A DNA stretch of 64,000 nucleotides from Pipra filicauda. Taxonomy: Eukaryota; Chordata; Aves; Passeriformes; Pipridae. The notes under the pieces are model-generated. The model worked only from the letters and a program-made list of their open reading frames with translations. It did no database searches and was not told where the DNA came from. The translations under genes were made by a program, and so were the position numbers. Where the stretch lies: the NCBI RefSeq assembly GCF_003945595.2, contig NW_024104294.1, forward strand, positions 1,695,174 to 1,759,173. The letters run 5' to 3'. How positions within the stretch are numbered: the stretch's first letter is position 1; every line of letters begins with the position of its first letter. Shown piece after piece: positions 47,172 to 58,760 of this stretch.

Positions 47172-49222
47172 TTAGAGTAAAGTGGTCCGGACACAAATCT
47201 CTTGCTGCTTTGGGAGTGCGCAGGCTGTCCCAAGAAATCCACCCAAGAGCCAAAGGTTGCAGGCTTCCTTGGCTGGGGAGAAGGGCTCTTGGCTTTGGCA
47301 GCTCCAGCTGCCAGTGCCACTGCCCAAATGGCGTACAGACAAAGATTCCTCTCAGAGCAATGGGACCAGGACACCAAGCTCTTCCTGCCCGTCGAATGAG
47401 CAGGCTGGCCCAGCAAATCCACATGAGAACCAAAGGTTGCAGGCTTGCTTGTCTGGGGAGAAGGGTTCTTGGCTTTATACGGCTACAACTGCCGGTGATA
47501 CTTCCCAAATGGTGTATGGATGAAGATTCCTCCCAGAGTAAAGGAGCCAGGACACAAATCTCTTGCTGGCTGGAAAGTGCCCAGGCTGGCCAACCAAATG
47601 CACCCAAGAACCAAAGGCTGCAGGATTGCTTGACTGGGGAGAAGGGTTCTTGACTTTATACAGCTCCAACTGCCAGTGCCACTGCCTAAAAGGCATACGG
47701 ATGAAAATTCCTCCCAGAGCAGAGGGTCCAGGACACAAAGTTCTTGCTCCCCGTGGAGTTTCCACGCTGACAAACTAACTGCACCAAAAAGCCAAAGGTT
47801 CAAGGCTTTCTTTCCTGCCGATAAGGGCTGGTATTACATGTTTCCAGCACTGCGTCCAAATTGCCAGCCCGACACCCAAAATTGCATACAGACGAGGATT
47901 TCTCCGACACTAAAGATGCCATCCTGGAAAATCTTGCTGCCCATGGAGTCTTAAGGCTGACAAACCAACTGCACCACAAAGCTAAAGCTTGCTGGCTTTC
48001 TTTCCTGTCCATAAGGGCTGTGATTTCCTCTTTTCAGATTGGTCTCCCAACTGCCAGAAAGACTCCCAAAATTGCATGTAAACAAAGATTCCTCCCGTAG
48101 CAATGATACCAGCACAGAAAACACTTGCTCCCCAAGGAGTCTCCAGGGTGAAAAACCAACTGCACCACAAAGCCAAAGCTTTTAGGCTTTCTTTCCTGGC
48201 GATAAGGGCTGTCATTTCCTGTTTTCAGCCCTACCTCTTAACTGACATATCGACGCCCCAAATTGCATACAAACAAAGATTCCTCACACAGCTAAGGTGC
48301 GAGTACAGAAAGGTCTTGTTCCCCATGGAGTCTCCAGGCTGACAAACCAACTGCACCACAAAGCCAAAATTTGCAGGCTTTCTTTCCTGGGGATAAGGGC
48401 GGTTGTTTTCTGCTTTCAGACGTGCCTCACAAATGACAGCCCGACCCCCAGAATTGCACACAAACAGAGATTCCTCCCACATCAAAGATGCCAGCACAGA
48501 GATGTCTTCCCCTGCATGGACACCTCACGCTGGAAAACCAACTGCACCCCAAAGCCAAAACCTGCTACCTTTCTTTCCTGGCGATAAGGGCTGTCGTTTC
48601 CTGTTTTCAGCCCTGCCTCCAAACGACCAGCCCGACTCCCAAAATTGCATATAAACAAAGATTCCTCTCACACCAAAGATGACAGCGCAGAAAGTTCGTG
48701 CTCCCCATGGAGTCTCCACGCTGACAAACCCAAAGCACCACAAAGCAAAAACTTCTAGGCTTTCTTTCCTGCCGATAAGCCCTGTCATTTCCTGTTTTCA
48801 GCCCTACCTCCCAACCACCAGACCGACTCCCAAAATTGCATCTAAACAAAGATTCCTCCCTCAACAAAGATGACAGCACAGAAAGCACTTGCCCCATGGA
48901 CGCCCCAGCTTGGCAAACACACTGCACCACAAACCCAAGTTTCCAGGCTTTCTTTCCTGGGGATAAGGGCTATTGTTTCCTCTTTTCAGCCCTGCCTGAC
49001 AACGGCCAGCCTGACTCCCAGAATTGCATATAAACAAAGATTCCTCCCACACCAAAGATGCCAGCACAGAAAGCTCTTGCTCCCCATGGAGTCTCCAGGC
49101 TGACAAACCAAAAGCACCACAAAGTCAAAGCTTCCGGGCTTTCTTTCCTGCCGATAAGCGCTGTCATTTCCTCTTTTCACACCTGCCTCCCAACTGCCAG
49201 CCCGACTCCCAAAATTGCATAC
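47172..49222 (+). repeat. About 191-bp satellite, about 11 tandem monomers
   Basis: The landmark GATTCCTC or a close variant recurs at 47,344, 47,525, 47,706, 47,897, 48,087, 48,278, 48,469, 48,660, 48,851 and 49,039. The first spacings are 181 bp, and from the fourth monomer on they are 188-191 bp. Each monomer also holds a CACCACAAAGCCAAAG segment and GGCTTTCTTTCCTGGC. The first three monomers form a separate subtype (with CTTGGCTTTATAC-like pieces). Open frames in it shift from monomer to monomer and are not genes. Confidence 0.95.
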
Positions 49223-49231
49223 GGATGAAGA

Positions 49232-49540
49232 AACCTCATAACAGTGCAGACCTCCTCATTTCACTAACCTCATAAAGCCCAGACATGTCATAATGTTTCA
49301 GGTCTCATCATGGCACTGACCTCCTAAAGTCCAGACATGTCATAATGGTGCAAACCTCATCATCACAGTGACCTCATACAGCCCAGACATGTCATAATAG
49401 TGCAGGTCTCATCATCACATTGAACTCATAAAGCCCAGACATGTCATAACGGTGCAGGCCTCATCATCCCACTGACCTCATAAAACCCAGACATGTCAAA
49501 ATGGTGCAGGCCTCATCATCACAATGACCTCATAAAGTCC
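49232..49540 (+). repeat. 52-bp minisatellite, about 6 copies
   Basis: CCAGACATGTCATAATG or a near variant recurs at 49,279, 49,331, 49,383, 49,435 and 49,487, a constant 52-bp step. It directly follows the 191-bp satellite and ends where the inverted 2.2-kb-unit fragment begins. Confidence 0.95.
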
Positions 49541-50510
49541 TCCCTGGTCTACCCATGCTGTCATTGCTGCACCTGGACTCTGCCTGCAAACACTAGCTGG
49601 GAGATAAAGAAGAAATGCCGTTAGAACTACTACGGAGAAAAATTGGACGAGACTGTCAAGGTGTGCAGTTCTGGAAGTGTCCATTAGAGTTGCTGTTGAG
49701 ATGAGTGCGGGAAAGAGAGGTGGATTTTTGGAGTCACTGTGTAATGGGAAGCTGCACCACTAAGCAAAGCAAGAGAGAAAGGAAAGTAAGAAAGGGGAAG
49801 GCCTCCTCTCCTCCTCCTCTCCCTCCTCTGTCTTCGTCTCCGTCCACTGCCCTCCTCATCCAACTCAGCCCGGGTGTTGTGCTTGCGCTGACGCCTCTCT
49901 GGCTCTCGTTGGGTGTGGGTTGGGGGTGGCGGTTGGAGCTCTGCACCTCGGAGACAGCGGGGCCGGGCTAGGTGGGAGGGGGGAGGATTGGTATCGAGGA
50001 GTTCAAGATTGACAGACCATGAGCTTTTTCCGTGGCCATCAGCTCTTCCCTCTCATCTCTCTTTTGCTGGCCCCGGGGAGACTCCTGAATTGTCCTCCAC
50101 GGCACGCGCTTTTGAGAATGCTCGCTGGGCACGAGAGGCAGAACATCCCTCCCGGTTCAGCTCCCCGCGTCAGCCTCTCCTGCTCTGCCCCAGGGATCGC
50201 CCCGACTGGTAACAGGAGCACTTCTGCTGGTGACAAAGACCACCTGGGCTTTTGTCAGGGGATGTGGCACGAGTGCTACGGAGAGGCATTGCATGGGAGA
50301 AGCAGCATCCCCAGAGAAAGCTCGGACGTGGCATGGCATCTCCCACCTTCTTTGGACTTTCTGGCGATGCAACCTCTGTGTGGAGATATCTTCTCTGTCC
50401 CTCCTCCTGCTCCTCTTACTCAGAGGAGCAGGGAACAGCCTGTCACATCTGAACTGCATGTGATGGAACCAGCACATCTGCAGGAGGTTGACGGGCACTC
50501 TGAGGCACAG
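49541..50510 (-). repeat. Inverted, internally deleted copy of the 2.2-kb unit
   Basis: Reverse complement of the 52,121-53,560 part of unit 1. Landmarks are the reversed GAACTCCTCGATACCAATCC, CACGGAAAAAGCTCATGG and the V-exon start with GCAGGCAGAG at about 49,580. A deletion at about 49,800 removes most of the GC-rich arm. A second deletion of about 60 bp lies just before the V splice acceptor. Only about the first 25 bp of the V exon remain, joined to the 52-bp minisatellite. It is thus a V-less remnant. Confidence 0.85.
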
Positions 50511-50693
50511 TCAAAAGGTTCATTCCCTTTCCCATTTCTCTCAACTCAGTAGAAGGATATGAAGGACCACCAGGTAAGGGCGTGGTCCATTCCCATGTGC
50601 AAGGGTTTCTCATCCAGCCCACAGAAGTTCTTTAGCCTTCCCTGGAGAGACACGGAAGGAATAGAGATGGTGACTCTCTTTGCATTGAAGAGA
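50511..50693. other. Junction segment
   Basis: Unassigned sequence between the inverted unit fragment and the right outer arm. It has no counterpart beside the left arm, where satellite begins instead. Confidence 0.4.
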
Positions 50694-52040
50694 CAAGTCT
50701 TGAGCACACACCTGCTGGTGGTGTGGGGAGATGACCCTGAGCAAGTACAATTGCCATCCGCCTCATGGGGGAGCCTTGAAGTTCTGTGGGACAAAGAGTG
50801 CCTGGTGTCACTTTGAATTTACGGTACTAAACCCTGGCAAAGCCCCTGGATGCAGCTCTGGGATGTGCTTCTATGGACAGAGCTCCCCGTGCCCATCCCT
50901 CAGGCCATGGGGCTTCTCAGATAGTGGCAGAGCAAGTGGCACCTCACAAGGGTTGAGATATATCCAGGCTCCGGGCGTGGCAGCAGGAGCCCCAGGAGGT
51001 ACTGCCCCTGCTGCCATGAACTCTCTGTCTAAGGACTCGTGTGTCTGAAAACCCTTGTGTGAGTGAGCAGTGAGCCCCAGCCAGGGCACCACTGACTCTT
51101 GGCCAGCTGGCCATCCACCAGGACCCCAGAGGCCATTTTCCAGCGCTGCTATGCAGCATGTCATTCCCAGTGTGTCCGTACATTCGGGGTTGCCCCATCC
51201 CAGGGACAGAATCTGGCACTTCCCCTTGTTGAATTTCCTCTGGTGCATGATTGTGCAAACCTCTAATTTGAAGTCTCTCTGCACTGCCTCCCTCTTCCAT
51301 GAGGCCCTAGAGTGTCACAATGGCCCTTTGATTCCAGGGGAATCTGCAGTGTTCAGTGTTCCAGGTGTTACGTGAAACCCCATATTGTCACAATGGCACT
51401 AAAATGAGAGAGGATCTCTTTTCTAAACGACTTAGTACATCAGAAGCTTTATCTTAGATAAAAATGATATCCTAATAATTTTAAGACTTCAGTTATTTTT
51501 AGGAGAGAGAATGTAGATAACACATGGAAACGAATAGAGAGTGTATCGTATGCCCATCTTCAAGAAATTAGTTTACGTGCCTCTGAAATGTTCTTTAATA
51601 AGAGATTGTTCTGTTAAGAAGAAAGTCAATTAAATATTGTTTAAGCAAATGGGAAGTTCTAAGACACATGTCTTAGTTGGTCCTAGAACATTTAATTTAG
51701 GAGTTAGAGGTCGGATAGATCAAGCAGGGACGCTATGAGGCCTGATTAGCGAGAAGACCACTCTCCGAACATGACTGCCCCCCCTCCGAAGAAATGGACG
51801 CTAGATGGCAGTCTTGCTCCACGAATAAAACCCAAGATGCTATATGACATCAAAATCATAACCTAATTCTCCACTGCTGGTGAAGGGGGAAGGGGTCTCT
51901 CAAGCGTCACTGTATTTATATTCCGAAATTTATACTAGATGTTTGATCCATGCAGGGCAGAGTACCCCATGTATTCCCAGTTGACATATTAAAAAATGTT
52001 CGATCCAATGGTTTCTGGTCATTGGATTGAATTCTTTTTT
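50694..52040 (-). repeat. Outer inverted-repeat arm, right copy (about 1.35 kb)
   Basis: Reverse-complement partner of 30,020-31,407, similar over the whole length. It sits between unit fragments pointing in opposite directions (49,541-50,510 minus, 52,106 onward plus), so it also forms the spacer of a second, local inverted repeat. Its CR1-derived part is on the minus strand at about 51,080-51,300. Confidence 0.9.
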
Positions 52041-52105
52041 TCCCCCCTTTGATTCCATGAAATTCCAAAGATATCTTTTAGGGTTTGTTTAATACCATGA
52101 AGTCC

Positions 52106-54364
52106 CGCCTCTGAGCGCCCCTCAACCTGCTGCAGATGTGCTGCTTCCACCACATGCAGTTCAGATGTGACAGGTTGTTCCCTGGTCCTCTGAGTAAGAG
52201 GAGCAGGAGGAGGGACACAGAAGAGATCTCCTCACAGAGGTTGCATCTCCAGGAAGTTCAAAGCAGGTGGGAGATGCCATGCCACGTCCGAGTTTTCTCT
52301 GGGGAAGGTGCTTCTCCTATGCACTGCCTCGCCGTAGCACTGCTACCACAGCCCCTGACAAAAGCCCAGGTTATCTTTGTCGCTAGCAGAAGTGCTCCTG
52401 CTGCCAGCAGGGATGCTCCCGGAGACAGGCCAGGAGAGGCTGACCCGGGGAGCTGAACCGGGAGGGATGTTCTGCCTCTCGTGCCCAGCGAGCATTCTCA
52501 AAAGCGCGTGCCGTGGAGGACAATTCAGGAGTCTCCCCGGGGCCAGCAAAAGAGAGATGAGAGGGAAGAGATGATGGCCACGGAAAAAGCTCATGGTCTG
52601 TCAATCTTGAACTCCTCGATACCAATCCTCCCCCCTCCCACCTAGCCCGGCCCCGCCGCCTTCGCGGTGCAGAGCTCCGACCGGCGCCCCACTTCCACCG
52701 CTCTCACCGGCCCTCCGCATCCAGCCCGCACCCGACGAGAGCCCGAGAGGCGTCGGCGCCCCGGTACAGTACCCGGGCTGAGTTGGATGAGGAGGAAGGT
52801 GGACGGAGACGAGAACAGTGGACGGAGACGAAGACAGAGGAGGGAGAGGAGGCGGAGAGGAGGCGGAGAGGAGGTGGCCCGGCCGGAGCAGAGACGGGGC
52901 TATCGGAGGCACCGAGAGGCCGGGCGGCGGATCGGCGCATTCGGCGCCGGCGGAGAGAGGGACTGGCGGCGCTGGCCGCGGTTCTGCTCGGTGCGCAAAT
53001 CTGGAGCCCGGGGACAGGGGGGCCGCGGCTGGAGTTGCCGTGCAGGTCCCTCGAGGCTGCCGTCCTGCCTGGCAGGTTCTTCACAGAGCTCAGTCTCCCA
53101 ACTAGCCTTCCGTCCGTCCCTCCCTCTGCTCCATAAAGTATTCCCTCGGAACACTCACCGGTCTTTTCTTTGTCGAGCCGTTCCCGTTTCCTTGCTTTAC
53201 TCTCTGTCCTTCAGAGACCTCCTGCAGTCCGTCCTTCCCCTTTTCTACTTTCCTTTCTCTCTTGCTTAGCTCAGTCGCGCAGCTTCCCATTCTTCCGTGA
53301 CTCCAAAAATCCACCTCTCTTTCCCGCACTCAACTCTCCAGCAAATTCTAATGGACACTTCCACAACTGCACCCCTTGACATTGTCGTCAAATTCTTCTC
53401 CCTACGGTCCTGTTTCTGTGCCCTGTCTTCTGGGAAACAACATCCAGTGCAAAAAGCAATTCTGACTTCTTTTTGTCTTTATCTCCCCGCCAGTGTCTGC
53501 AGGCAGAGCCCAGGGGCAGTAGGACACATTGGTGGAGACAACGGAAGGCAGTGAGATCACCATAAAGTGTTCACACGCCAACCTGCGGATCGGCGATTTT
53601 ATGCCTTTCTACCGGCAGTTCCAGGGTCACAGCCCCGAACTCCTCGTACGCGCTGCTAAAGGGTGCTGAGAGCTGCCAGCGCCAGCGGGGCGGCTGTCGT
53701 TGTCGGGAGATGGACTTTGGACCTTCCTCTAACTCTCCGGACCCCGTCTTGGGGACACGGCGTTGTATTCCTGCGCCCTGGCAGACACGGATTCATTGAC
53801 ACGGTCGTCTTGGGAGCTTTCAGGGGATTTTCTTAGAAATGCACAACTCGTTTAATAGTTTCTACAGTGCAGCAATGCAGCGCCCCTATGAAAAAAGGGC
53901 GTTTCACTACTACACAAAGCACGGACTGCACGAGTTCTCTGAAGGACAGAGAGAAAAGCGAGGGGAAAAAGAAGGGTTTCACAAAAATAAGAGCCGTGAG
54001 TGTTTCGTGGGAATGCTTTATGGAGCAGAGGGAGGGACGGACGAGAGACTAGTTCGGAGACTGAGCTCTGTGAAGAACCTGCAAGGCAGGACGGCAGCCT
54101 CGAGGGACCTGCACGGCCACCTCAGCCGCGGCCACCACGGTCCCCGGGCGCCAGCCTTGCGCACCGAGCAGAACCGCGGCCAGCGCCGCCAGCCCCGCTC
54201 CCCAAAGAGCCGCATCCGCCGATCAGCCGCCCGCCCTCCCGCTACCCCCAACAGCCCCGTCTCTCTGCTCCGGCCGGGCCGCCTCCTCTCCGCCTCCTCT
54301 CCCTCCTCTGCTTTCTTCTCCCTCCCCTGCCCTCCTCAACCAGTTCCGCCTCGGCACTCTGCCC
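52106..54364 (+). repeat. 2.2-kb tandem unit 1
   Basis: First complete unit of the array, measured from the landmark CTCAACCTGCTGCAG (52,121) to the next (54,365), 2,244 bp. Order: a segment of about 650 bp (B), a GC-rich arm A (about 52,783-53,142), a middle part with the V-like exon (53,494-53,785), and the reverse-complement arm A' (about 54,006-54,340). Arm landmarks are CCCTCCCTCTGCTCCATAAAG in A, split as CCCTCCCTCTG and CTCCATAAAG, and CTTTATGGAGCAGAGGGAGG in A'. This unit is the most diverged of the array. Confidence 0.95.
53494..53785 (+). pseudogene. TCR alpha/delta V-like pseudogene exon, unit 1
   Basis: A V-set immunoglobulin exon preceded by a splice acceptor (TCCCCGCCAG, ending 53,493). 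Reading in phase 1, as all TCR and Ig V exons do, gives VSAGRAQGQ, then a stop (TAG 53,520-53,522), then a normal framework 1 with EGSEIT and the first conserved cysteine (KCSH, codon 53,568). Next come FYRQ in framework 2 (the usual WYRQ tryptophan replaced), ELLVRA, a second stop (TGA 53,667-53,669), APAGRLS and a third stop (TAA) in framework 3. The classic end GDTALYSCAL has its second cysteine at 53,772-53,774. There are 68 codons between the cysteines and no frameshift. No good heptamer-nonamer recombination signal follows, and no leader exon was found. An unrelated V-set receptor gene is the alternative. Confidence 0.72.
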
Positions 54365-56560
54365 CTCAACCCGCTGCAGATTTGCTGCTTCCAGCACATC
54401 CAGTTCAGGAGTGACAGACTCTTCTCTTGTCCTCTGAGCAAGAGGAGCGGGAGGAGGGACACAGAAGAGCTGTCCTCTCAGAGACTGCATCGCCAGGAAG
54501 TCCAAAGAAGTTCGGAGATGCTATGCCACGTCCAAGCTTTCTCTGGGGATGGTGCTTCTCCCATGCACTGCCTCGCCCTAGCACTCGTGCCACAGCCCCT
54601 GACAAAAGCCCAAGTGGTCTTTGTCGCCAGCAAAATTGCTCCTGCTTCCCGCAGGGATGCTTCCAGGGAGAGGTCAGGAGAGGCTGACGCTTGATGCTGA
54701 GACTGGAGGGATGTTCTGCCTCTCGTGCCCCTCAGTCGTTCTCAAAAGCGCGTGCCGTGAAGGACAATTCAGGAGTCTCCCCGGGTCGGCAAAAGAGAGA
54801 TGAGAGGGAAGAGATGATGGTCACGAAAAAAGCTCATAATCTGTCAATCTTGAACTCCTCGATACCAATCCTCACCCCTCCCACCTAGCCCGGCCCCGCC
54901 GCCTTCGCGGTGCAGAGCTCCGACCGGCGCCCCACTTCCACCGCTCTCGCCGGCCCTCCGCATCCAGCCCGCACCAGACGAGAGCCCGAGAGGCGTCGGC
55001 GCCCGGCACAGTACCCCGGCTGAGCTGGATGAGGAGGGCAGTGGACGGAGACGAAGACAGAGGAGGGAGAGGAGGCGGAGAGGAGGCGGTCCGGCCGGAG
55101 CAGAGACGGGGTTATCGGAGGCAGCGAGAGGCCGGGCGGCGGATCGGCGCGTTCGGCGTTGGCGGAGAGCGGGACTGGCGGTCCTGGCCGAGGTTCTCCT
55201 CGGTGCGCAAGGCTGGTACCCGGGGACAGGGGGGCCGCGACTGGAGTTGCCGTGCAGGTCCCTCGCGGCTGCCGTCCTGCCTGGCACGTTCTTCACAGAT
55301 CTCAGCCCCCGAACTATCTTCCTCTCCGTCCCTCCCTCTGCTCCATAAAGTTTACCTCGAACTTCCAACGATCTTTTCTTTGTAGAGCCCTTCCCGATTC
55401 TTGCTTTACTTCTGTCCTTCAGAGCCTTCTGCAGTCGTCCTTCCCTTTTCTACTTTCCTTTCTCTTATGCTTAGCTAGTTCGCGCAGCTTCCCCTTCTTC
55501 AGTGACTACACCATTCCACCTACCTTTCCCGCACTCACCTCTCCAGCAAATTCTAATGGACACTTCCACAACTGCACACCTTGACAGGCTCGTCAAATTC
55601 TTCTCCGTACGGTCCTGACTCTTTCTGTGCCCTGTCTTCTGGGAAACAACATCCAGTGCAAAAAGCAATTCTGACGGCTTTTTGTCTTTATCTCCCCGCC
55701 AGTGTCTGCAGGCAGAGCCCAGGGACAGTAGGACACATTGGTGGAGACAAGGGAAGGCAGTGAGATCACCGTAAAGTGTTCACACGCCAAGCTACGAATG
55801 GGCGATTGTATCCCTTTCTACCGGCAACTCCCGGGTCACAGCTCCGAACTCCTCGCGCGCGCTGCTAAAGAGTGCCGAGAGCTGCGAGCGCCAGCGGGGC
55901 GGCTATCGTCGTCGGGAGATGGACTTTGGACCTTCCTCTAACTCTCTGGGCCCCGTCTCGGGGACACGGAGCTGTATTCCTGCGCCCTGGCAGACACGGA
56001 TTCACTGACACGGTCCTCTTTGGAGTTTTCAGGGGATTTTCTTAGAAATGCACAACTCGCTTAATAGTTTCTACAGTGCAGCAATGTAGCGCCTCTATGA
56101 AAGAGGCCGTTTCACTACTACACAAATCACGGACTGCACGAGTTCTCTGAAGCACAGAGAGAAAAGTAAGGGAAAAAGAAGGGCTTCACAAAAATAAGAG
56201 TGGTGAGTGTTTCGCGGGAATGCTTTATGGAGCAGAGGGAGGGACGGACGGGAGGCTAGTTGGGAGACTGAGCTCTGTGAAGAACCTGCCAGACCGGACG
56301 GCAGCCTCGAGGGACCTGCACGACCACCTCAGCCGAGGCCACCACGGTCCCCGGGCTCCAGCCTTGCGCACCGAGCAGAACCGCGGCCAGCGCCACCAGC
56401 CCCGCTCCCCAAAGAGTCGCATCCACCCATCCACCGCCCGGCCTAACGCTGCCCCCAACAGCCCCGTCTCTCTGCTCCGGCCGGTCCGCCTCCTCTCCCT
56501 CCTCTGCTTTCTTCTCCCTCCCCTGCCCTCCTCAACCAGTTCCGCCTCGGCACTCTGCCC
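54365..56560 (+). repeat. 2.2-kb tandem unit 2
   Basis: 2,196 bp, same order as unit 1. Arm A is at about 55,021-55,360 and A' at about 56,215-56,545, flanking the V-like exon at 55,703. The open frames in the GC-rich arms are arginine/proline/serine-rich in every frame and are composition effects. Confidence 0.95.
55703..55994 (+). pseudogene. TCR alpha/delta V-like pseudogene exon, unit 2
   Basis: Same length and phase as the unit 1 copy. It carries the shared TAG in framework 1 (55,729-55,731) and TAA in framework 3 (55,939-55,941) but lacks the TGA of unit 1. Between the stops the frame is open for 67 codons, with KCSHAKL, FYRQLPGHS, PAGRLSSSGD and, after the TAA, GDTELYSCAL with its cysteine codon at 55,981. 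It is almost identical to the unit 4 exon (two base differences noted). Confidence 0.72.
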
Positions 56561-58760
56561 CTCAACCTGCTGCAGATGTGCTGCTTCCACCACATCCACT
56601 TCAGGTGTGACAGGCTCTTCTCTTGTCCTCTGAGCGAGAGGAGCAGGAGGAGGGACACAGAAGAGCTCTCCTCACAGAGGCTGCATTGCCAGGAAGTCCA
56701 AAGAAGTTCGGAGATGCCAAGCCACGTCCGAGCTTTCTCTGGGGATGCTGCTTCTCCCATGCAATGCGCCTACGTAGCACTGGTGCCACATCCCCTGACA
56801 AAAGCCCAGGTTATCTTTGTCACCAGCAGAAGTGCTCCTGTTACCAGCAGGGATGCTCCCCGGGAAAGGCCAGGAGAGGCTGACCCGGGGAGGTGAGCCG
56901 AGAGGATTTTCTGCCTCTCGTGCCCCTCGACCATTCTCAAAAGCGCGTGCTATGGAGGACAATTCAGGAGTCTCCCCGGGCCAGCAAAAGAGAGATGAGA
57001 GGGAAGAGATGACGGCCACGGAAAAAGATCATGGTCTGTAAATCTTGAACTCCTCGAGACCAATCCCCACCCCTCCCACCTAGCCCGACCCCGCCGCTTC
57101 CGCGGTGCAGAGCTCCGACCGCCGCCCCGCTGCCGCCGCTCTCGCCGACCCTCCGCATCCAACCCGCACCCGACGAGAGCCCGAGAGGCGTCGGCACCCG
57201 GCACAGTACCCGGGCTGAGTTGGATGAGGAGGGCAGTGGACGGAGACGAAGAGAGAGGAGGGAGAGGAGGCGGAGAGGAGGCGGCCCGGCCGGAGCAGGG
57301 ACGGGGCTATCGGAGGCAGCGAGAGGCCGGGCGGCGGATCGGCGCATTCGGCTCTGGCGGAGAGCGGGACTGGCGGCGCTGGCCGCGGTTCTGCTCGGTG
57401 CACAAGGCTGGCGCCCGGGGACCGGGGGGCCGCGGCTGGAGTTGCCGTGCAGGTCCCTCGCGGCTGCCGTCCTGCCTGGCAGGTTCTTCACAGAGCTCAG
57501 TCTCCCAACTAGCCTCCCGTCCGTCCCTCCCTCTGCTCCATAAAGTATTCCCTCGGAACTCTCACCGCTCTTTTCTTTGTCGAGCCCTTCCCGATTCCTT
57601 GCTTTACTCTCTGTCCTTCAGAGACCTCCTGCAGTCCGTCCTTCCCCTTTTCTACTTTCCTTTCTCTTATGCTTAGCTCAGTCGCGCAGCTTCCCATTCT
57701 TCAGTGACTCCAAAAATCCACCTCTCTTTCCCGCACTCAACTCTCCAGCAAATTCTAATGGACACTTCCACAACTGCACACCTTGACAGTCTCGTCAAAT
57801 TCTTCTCCGTACGGTCCTGACTCTTTCTGTGCCCTGTCTTCTGGGAAACAACATCCAGTGCAAAAAGCAATTCTGACGGCTTTTTGTCTTTATCTCCCCG
57901 CCAGTGTCTGCAGGCAGAGCCCAGGGGCAGTAGGACACATTGGTGGAGACAAGGGAAGGCAGTGAGATCACCGTAAAGTGTTCACACCCCAAGCTACGGA
58001 TGGGCGATTTTATCCCTTTCTACCGGCAGCTCCCGGGTCACAGCCCCGAACTCCTCACGCGCACTGCTAAAGGGTGCCGAGAGTTGCGAGCGCCAGCGGG
58101 GCGGCTGTCCTCGCCGGGAGATGGACTTTGGACCTTCCTCTAACTCTCTGGGCCCCGTCTCGGGGACACGGAGCTGTATTCCTGCGCCCTGGCTGACACG
58201 GATTCATTGACACGGTCGTCTTGGGAGCTTTCAGGGGATTTTCTTAGAAATGCACAACTCGTTTAATAGTTTCTACAGTGCAGCAATGTAGCGCCCCTAT
58301 GAGAGGCCGTTTCACTACTACACAAATCACGGACTGCACGAGTTCTCTGAAGCACAGAGAGAAAAGTAAGGGAAAAAGAAGGGCTTCACAAAAATAAGAG
58401 TGGTGAGTGTTTCGCGGGAATGCTTTATGGAGCAGAGGGAGGGACGGACGGGAGGCTAGTTGGGAGACTGAGCTCCGTGAAGAACCTGCCAGACCGGAGC
58501 GCAGCCTCGAGGGACCTGCACGACCACCTCAGCCGAGGCCACCACGGTCCCCGGGCTCCAGCCTTGCGCACCGAGCAGAACCGCGGCCAGCGCCACCAGC
58601 CCCGCTCCCCAAAGAGTCGCATCCACCCATCCACCGCCCGGCCTAACGCTGCCCCCAACAGACCCGTCTCTCTGCTCCGGCCGGTCCGCCTCCTCTCCCT
58701 CCTCTGCTTTCTTCTCCCTCCCCTGCCCTCCTCAACCAGTTCCGCCTCGGCACTCTGCCC
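56561..58760 (+). repeat. 2.2-kb tandem unit 3
   Basis: 2,200 bp. Arm A is at about 57,220-57,556 and A' at about 58,417-58,742. Its A' arm is nearly identical to that of unit 4, while its V exon differs from unit 4, so homology switches inside the unit. Confidence 0.95.
57905..58196 (+). pseudogene. TCR alpha/delta V-like pseudogene exon, unit 3
   Basis: Same structure. CSHPKL after the first cysteine is closest to what is usual in avian TCR V segments. FYRQLPGHSPELL, PAGRLSS, and GDTELYSCAL with the cysteine codon at 58,183 follow. The shared TAG and TAA stops are present, with no indel. Confidence 0.72.

Noticed and set aside
47182..49275. Serial open frames of about 65-95 codons on both strands
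   Set aside because: They follow the 181-191-bp monomers, move between frames and lack any domain.
47172..49540. CRISPR-like regular array
   Set aside because: Units are contiguous tandem copies without unique spacers, in a vertebrate genome; these are satellites.
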